DNA from: Oscillospiraceae bacterium
GTDB lineage: Bacteria > Bacillota_A > Clostridia > Oscillospirales > Acutalibacteraceae
Length of the DNA stretch: 9,043 bases
Assembly: GCA_003519645.1 (NCBI GenBank)
Contig: DOWI01000426.1
Span: 10,766-19,808 of the forward strand
Direction of reading: 5' to 3'
Every line of letters starts with the position of its first letter. Positions within the stretch are counted from its first letter, which is position 1. Positions 5,139 to 9,043 of this stretch are shown in pieces. The translations under genes and the position numbers were made by a program. Under the pieces are notes generated by a model, which was not told the origin of the DNA, did not search any database, and saw only the letters and a program-made list of their open reading frames with translations.

Positions 5139-6419
5139 ATGGAGGCTCTTGATTTGAATACAAAAGGGCAATTGACTGCACGAATTAATGAATTGGAGTC
5201 AGCATATGAGGAATATAAATTAAAGGGATTAAAGCTGGATATGTCTCGCGGTAAGCCCGGTCCTGAACAGCTCGATCTTACAATGGGGCTGCTTGACTGC
5301 GTTAATTTTAGAGACGGTTATGTCACCAAAAACGGTGTTGATACAAGAAACTATGGTGTTATTGATGGTATTATCGAAATGAAGGATATTTTTGCAGCAT
5401 TTTTTGAGATTGATCCATCTCAAGTAATCGTAGGCGGCAATTCAAGTCTGAATATGATGTTTGACTTTATATCAATGATATATTCGCGCGGATTACTCGG
5501 CAGTCTGCCCTGGGCAAAACAGGACGGGATTAAATTTCTTTGCCCGTCTCCGGGATATGACCGTCATTTCGCCGTTACGGAATATTTCGGAATAGAGCTT
5601 GTAACGGTTGATATGACACCGGACGGTCCGGATATGGATCAGGTCGAACGCTATGCTGCCGATCCGCTTGTTAAGGGAATATGGTGCGTACCGATGTATT
5701 CCAATCCGGACGGAATAACATATTCGGATGAAACAGTTCGCCGCCTTGCCAAGCTTAATACGGCGGCGGATGACTTTTGCATAATGTGGGACAACGCGTA
5801 TGGTATTCATCATCTAACAGAGAGCGGAGATAGGCTTCTTGATTTATACCACGAAGCAATGAAACAGGGTGCCGAAAATCGTGTCATTATGTTCGCCTCA
5901 ACCTCAAAAATAAGCTTTCCCGGTGCGGGCGTTGCCGCAATGGCGGCCAGCCCTGCTGTTTTGGCTGATATTCGCCGCCGTATGTCGTTTCAGACAATTG
6001 GATATGATAAAATTAATATGCTGAGGCACGCTAGATTTTTTGGCGATTTTGAAAATATGTGCAATCATATGAAGTTGCATGCCGCTGTTTTGCGCCCGAA
6101 ATTCAAGATTGTTTTGGATGCACTCGACAATTATCTAGGTTCAAAAGGGATTGCAGAGTGGAACTCACCTCGCGGCGGATATTTTGTCAGCGTGAATCTT
6201 ATGGACGGGTGTGCGAGTGAGACAATAATGCTGCTGAAAGATGCAGGTGTTGTCATGACTCCGGCAGGTGCAACTTATCCTTACGGAAAAGATCCGCGTG
6301 ACAGAAATATACGTATTGCGCCTACGTATCCCCCTTTGGATGAACTTAAAACTGCGATGCAGCTTTTCTGTATCTGCGCTGAGTTGGTTTGTCTTAAAAA
6401 GCGACTCTTTTCAATTTAA
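5139..6419 (+). CDS. PLP-dependent aminotransferase, aspartate aminotransferase Ic-type (Asp_aminotransf/MocR-like family)
   Basis: A 426-aa fold-type I PLP enzyme of the family that includes the Corynebacterium-type aspartate aminotransferases. It most likely exchanges the amino group between aspartate and 2-oxoglutarate in the cytoplasm. The family-typical entry LDMSRGKPGPEQLDL is at 33-47. GGNSSLNMM (99-107) should bind the cofactor phosphate, with PSPGYDRH at 136-143. YSNPDG (187-192) has the PLP-contacting Asn189, and WDNAY (217-221) has Asp218 and Tyr221. The Schiff-base Lys257 lies in FASTSKISFPGAG, and the substrate-carboxylate Arg392 in RNIRIAPTYPP (389-399). The length is normal and all key residues are present. 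ATG 5139 is chosen because GAGAGGGG (5122-5129) lies 9 nt upstream; the TTG at 5133 would leave only 3 nt. Its own promoter precedes it, so it is a single-gene unit. Substrate preference is inferred from the family and other dicarboxylic amino acids are possible. Confidence 0.88.
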   Translation: MEALDLNTKGQLTARINELESAYEEYKLKGLKLDMSRGKPGPEQLDLTMGLLDCVNFRDGYVTKNGVDTRNYGVIDGIIEMKDIFAAFFEIDPSQVIVGGNSSLNMMFDFISMIYSRGLLGSLPWAKQDGIKFLCPSPGYDRHFAVTEYFGIELVTVDMTPDGPDMDQVERYAADPLVKGIWCVPMYSNPDGITYSDETVRRLAKLNTAADDFCIMWDNAYGIHHLTESGDRLLDLYHEAMKQGAENRVIMFASTSKISFPGAGVAAMAASPAVLADIRRRMSFQTIGYDKINMLRHARFFGDFENMCNHMKLHAAVLRPKFKIVLDALDNYLGSKGIAEWNSPRGGYFVSVNLMDGCASETIMLLKDAGVVMTPAGATYPYGKDPRDRNIRIAPTYPPLDELKTAMQLFCICAELVCLKKRLFSI

Positions 6420-6430
6420 CAAAAAAAGTA

Positions 6431-6478
6431 TGGTTCTGTTGTTACTTTCGTATTAATTTTCGCTAACACCCGGAACCA
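6431..6478 (+). terminator. Imperfect inverted repeat, possible weak terminator
   Basis: TGGTTC (6431-6436) pairs with GAACCA (6473-6478), and TGTTA (6440-6444) with TAACA (6464-6468), with a small internal loop and a 19-nt hairpin loop. The hairpin starts 11 nt after the aminotransferase stop codon but has no immediate T-run; the downstream T-rich bases belong to the next promoter. It may terminate weakly or protect the 3' end. Confidence 0.35.
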
Positions 6479-6481
6479 ATA

Positions 6482-6510
6482 TTGACTTTTAATACCGCTC
6501 CTTATATAAT
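6482..6510 (+). promoter_or_regulatory. Strong sigmaA promoter for secD-secF
   Basis: TTGACT (6482-6487) and a perfect TATAAT (6505-6510) are separated by 17 bp, the best promoter in the window. The expected start near 6517 leaves a leader of about 60 nt before the secD ATG at 6577. Confidence 0.8.
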
Positions 6511-6576
6511 GAATAGTATTGGTGTGACGCAGGCGTTCGCGCTTTGCATAATAAGTTACCATGGGAGGACAAGCCG

Positions 6577-7998
6577 ATGAAGCGAACCAAAAAACCCGTA
6601 TTCTTCATCGTTGCACTGTTGATTCTCGCATTGAGTTATACAGCTATTTTCGGTGTGTATAGCTATTACGGCGACAGGCGCGATACCTTTATTCGGGGGG
6701 CATCAGATATTCGTTTTGGCATTGATATTCGTGGCGGTGTCGATGTAACATTTGGCCCAGAAGGCGATGTCAAGAATGTTACGGAAGAGAACTTGAATGG
6801 CATTAAGGACGTTATTGCGCAGCGTCTAGTAGGCAACAACATAACGGACTATGAGATTTACTCGGATAAATTAAACAATCAGGTGATTGTACGTTTTCCA
6901 TGGAAGAATGATGAAGAGGACTTTGATCCTGATTCTGCAATTGAAGAACTGGGTAAAACGGCGCAGCTTGCGTTCCATATCGGCAGCGAAACAGAAGAAG
7001 CAGTCGATGCTGAGGGAAACAAGTATCAAAAGCCCACCGGGAAGCTTGTACTTTCCGGCAATCAAGTAGATAAGGCGGAAGCTCTATATCAACAGAATGA
7101 AAATGGTATGAGCGAGCCTATTGTTAAGCTTACACTTAAACCGGAAGGCCGTAAGGCGTTTGCAGATGCCACCCTACAGCAAATGAATAAGGGAACGATT
7201 TCGATTTGGCTTGACCAAACTAAAATATCTGATCCCTCTGTTCAAGCACATATTCAGGATGGTATTGCGATCATATCCGGGGGATTTAAAGATTTTGCTG
7301 AGGCTTCATCTATTGCTAACCTAATCAATTCGGGTGCTCTGCCGTTTGGTATTGAAGTAAAGAGCAACGGCGTGATAGATCCTACGCTTGGTGAAAAATC
7401 ACTGGATATTATGGTGCTGGCGGGCATTATTGCTTTTGTGATTGTATCATTGTTTATGGTTCTGTATTATCGTCTACCGGGCTTTGTCGCTGTAATTTCA
7501 CTGATTGGACAGGTCGCAGGTTCGCTCGCGGCGATTTCGGGATACTTTAGCTTTATTCCCAGCTTTACATTAACCCTTCCCGGTATGGCCGGTATCATTC
7601 TTTCAATCGGTATGGGCGTTGATGCCAATGTTATCACAAATGAACGTATCAAAGAGGAAATACATGCCGGACGTACAATTGATGGAGCGATTGCCAGAGG
7701 TTCCAGTGACTCTTTCTGGGCAATATTCGATGGTAACATTACGGTTTTAATTGTTGCTGCTGTGCTGATGGGGGTGTTCGGTCCCCCGTCCGGAATCTGG
7801 GCAACTATCCTGAATCCCATACTTCGGTGGTTCCCTGCATCAACTACCGGGTCGATTTATTCCTTCGGCTATACCCTCTTTGTTGGAATTATATTTAACT
7901 TTATCATGGGTGTGACGGCATCTCGACTCATGCTTAGATCTGTTGTCCGTTTCAAGTTTTTACGCAAACCGTGGTTGCTGGGAGGTGAACGGGCATGA
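6577..7998 (+). CDS. secD: Protein translocase subunit SecD
   Basis: SecD is an inner-membrane RND-type protein that, with SecF, uses the proton gradient to help pull secreted proteins off SecYEG. It has 473 aa. TM1 is at about 7-28, followed by the family motif FGIDIRGGVDVTF (47-59) and an extracytoplasmic P1 region to about 270. TM2-6 lie at about 277-298, 303-323, 329-349, 386-402 and 427-450. The proton-path motif GMGVDANV with Asp349 (TM4) and NERIKEE (355-361) are intact. The P1 region is shorter than in E. coli SecD, as usual in Firmicutes. The loop between the last two membrane helices carries an extra segment of about 24 residues (403-426) not found in textbook SecDs. ATG 6577 is chosen because GGGAGGA (6563-6569) is 7 nt away; the upstream in-frame TTG at 6544 has no such site. 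The stop overlaps secF by 4 nt. yajC, a common neighbour, is not present. Confidence 0.96.
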   Translation: MKRTKKPVFFIVALLILALSYTAIFGVYSYYGDRRDTFIRGASDIRFGIDIRGGVDVTFGPEGDVKNVTEENLNGIKDVIAQRLVGNNITDYEIYSDKLNNQVIVRFPWKNDEEDFDPDSAIEELGKTAQLAFHIGSETEEAVDAEGNKYQKPTGKLVLSGNQVDKAEALYQQNENGMSEPIVKLTLKPEGRKAFADATLQQMNKGTISIWLDQTKISDPSVQAHIQDGIAIISGGFKDFAEASSIANLINSGALPFGIEVKSNGVIDPTLGEKSLDIMVLAGIIAFVIVSLFMVLYYRLPGFVAVISLIGQVAGSLAAISGYFSFIPSFTLTLPGMAGIILSIGMGVDANVITNERIKEEIHAGRTIDGAIARGSSDSFWAIFDGNITVLIVAAVLMGVFGPPSGIWATILNPILRWFPASTTGSIYSFGYTLFVGIIFNFIMGVTASRLMLRSVVRFKFLRKPWLLGGERA

Positions 7999-8957
7999 GT
8001 ATGAATAAAATGAACTTTGATTTTGTTGGCAAGCGTAAAATATTCTTTGCTATTTCCATTGCCTTAATGGTGATTGGACTGGCCGTTAACATCTTTATGG
8101 GCGTAAATCTGGATACCTCATTTAAAGGTGGAACATTGATTAAGTACAGCTTTAGCGGGACTCTGGATCGCGAAAAGGTAGAATCCTTTGTCGAGGACAA
8201 ACTCAAAAAGGAAGTGAGCGTTCAGATAACCGACTCGGCCATTAATACAGAAAAAACTTTGAATATTACTTTACCCGAATCCCTATCTATGGATGAACAA
8301 AAGACTTTGAGAACGGCGATGGAGACGCAGTATAAAGACTACAAAATCGAACAGCTTACTATAAACTCTTTAAGCCCTACAATGGGTAAGCTTTTCTTTC
8401 TAAAATGTCTTGTTGCGATTGCGTTGGCATCCGGATTACTTGTAATATATGTTGCGTTTCGTTTCCGCAAGATCGGCGGTTGGTCAGCCGGGGCAATGGC
8501 ACTGGTTGCTTTACTGCACGATATACTCGTTGCATATTTCGCTTTTGTTATATTCCGCATTCCGCTTAATGACAATTTTGTTGCGGTTGTCTTGTCGATT
8601 CTTGGATATTCTCTAAATGATACCATCGTCATTTATGACCGTATCCGGGAAAACCGTAGAACCATGGAAAAGGGTACACCGATCGGTACGGTTGTCAATG
8701 CAAGTATCAACCAGTCTTTTTCGCGTTCGTTCAATACCGGTCTTTGCACATTCTTAGCAATTGCAACCGTTGCAGTTCTTGCGATTGCATTTAATCTGGA
8801 GTCAATTATCAGCTTTGCTGTCCCAATGATGGTGGGAGTTATTTCGGGCTGCTATTCAACGGTTTGTATCTGCGGTCCTCTCTGGGTTGTATGGCAGGAT
8901 TATAAAACAAAGAAAGAAAACGTTAAAAATATGAAACATAAAAAAGTTAAACTATAA
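7995..8957 (+). CDS. secF: Protein translocase subunit SecF
   Basis: A 320-aa partner of SecD in the SecDF complex. TM1 is at about 14-35, then NLDTSFKGGTLIKYSF (38-53), which is the SecF form of the GxDFxGG motif. A periplasmic domain runs to about 130, followed by five further helices between about 134 and 300. Conserved residues are Asp176 in ALLHDILVAYF, the LNDNFVAVVLSILGYSLNDT stretch (191-210) with Asp209, and YDRIRENRR (214-222). The SINQSFSRSFNT segment (237-248) corresponds to the usual NQ..SR..NT motif. The C-terminus is a lysine-rich cytoplasmic tail. The ATG overlaps the secD stop (ATGA), and GGAGGTG (7981-7987) gives 7-nt spacing, so translation is probably coupled. The ATG two codons later (8001) is less well placed. 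Confidence 0.96.
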   Translation: MSMNKMNFDFVGKRKIFFAISIALMVIGLAVNIFMGVNLDTSFKGGTLIKYSFSGTLDREKVESFVEDKLKKEVSVQITDSAINTEKTLNITLPESLSMDEQKTLRTAMETQYKDYKIEQLTINSLSPTMGKLFFLKCLVAIALASGLLVIYVAFRFRKIGGWSAGAMALVALLHDILVAYFAFVIFRIPLNDNFVAVVLSILGYSLNDTIVIYDRIRENRRTMEKGTPIGTVVNASINQSFSRSFNTGLCTFLAIATVAVLAIAFNLESIISFAVPMMVGVISGCYSTVCICGPLWVVWQDYKTKKENVKNMKHKKVKL

Positions 8958-8978
8958 CCTTTTTATGTTTCATGTGCA

Positions 8979-9021
8979 GCCGCCCTGTGTTTCTTAAGAA
9001 TAAGATGCAGGGAGGCTTTTT
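8979..9021 (+). terminator. Intrinsic terminator after secF
   Basis: GCC-g-CCCTG (8979-8987) pairs with CAGGG-a-GGC (9008-9016) with a single G/A mismatch, followed by five Ts (9017-9021). It closes the secD-secF operon 22 nt after the stop codon. The remaining bases to 9043 show nothing recognisable. Confidence 0.75.
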
Positions 9022-9043
9022 ATTACCAAATGTTTTGCAGAAA

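Noticed and set aside
7467..8632. Minus-strand open frames opposite secD and secF
   Set aside because: They are shadows of the conserved coding strand, without ribosome binding sites or recognisable domains.

Overview
The window looks like chromosomal DNA from a low- to mid-GC Firmicute of the class Clostridia. An Oscillospirales (Ruminococcaceae-like) origin is my best guess. The reasons are sigmaA-type promoters with 17-bp spacers, strong GGAGG-type ribosome binding sites, an EndoA-type MazF, a YdbC/PC4-family protein, a DivIVA-like coiled-coil protein and a two-subunit class I fumarase. The taxonomic placement is inference from gene content only. No rRNA, tRNA, CRISPR array, insertion sequence or phage gene was seen; this is mostly housekeeping sequence.

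Layout. Positions 2-139 hold the last 45 codons of a type III pantothenate kinase (coaX). After a 161-nt gap with a strong hairpin comes an ECF-transporter substrate-binding (S) component (301-909), probably for pantothenate given its neighbour. A 12-bp-stem terminator (915-957) separates it from a convergent malic enzyme (994-2166, minus strand). The malic enzyme is divergent from a DivIVA-like protein (2463-3338), with recognisable promoters for both in the gap. Next is the beta subunit of a class I fumarase/tartrate dehydratase (about 3429-3968), which seems to start at a rare ATT codon and has no alpha-subunit gene beside it. A small PC4-like ssDNA-binding protein (4049-4270) ends at a good terminator. 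A MazF/EndoA RNase toxin without an adjacent antitoxin lies on the minus strand (4381-4749). A PLP-dependent aspartate-type aminotransferase (5139-6419) and an overlapping secD-secF operon (6577-8957) follow, each with a clear TTGACT-N17 promoter, and the operon ends in a terminator near 9020.

How the genes fit together. coaX and the S component would couple uptake of pantothenate to its phosphorylation, the first step of CoA synthesis. The malic enzyme and fumarase beta both act around malate, but the fumarase needs an alpha subunit from elsewhere. SecD and SecF form the proton-driven accessory complex of the SecYEG translocon. The other genes are independent units.

I did not find a convincing new biological system. 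The points most worth a second look are the ATT start and missing partner of the fumarase beta subunit, the structured leader before the ECF S component, the antitoxin-less mazF, and an extra segment in the last periplasmic loop of SecD.
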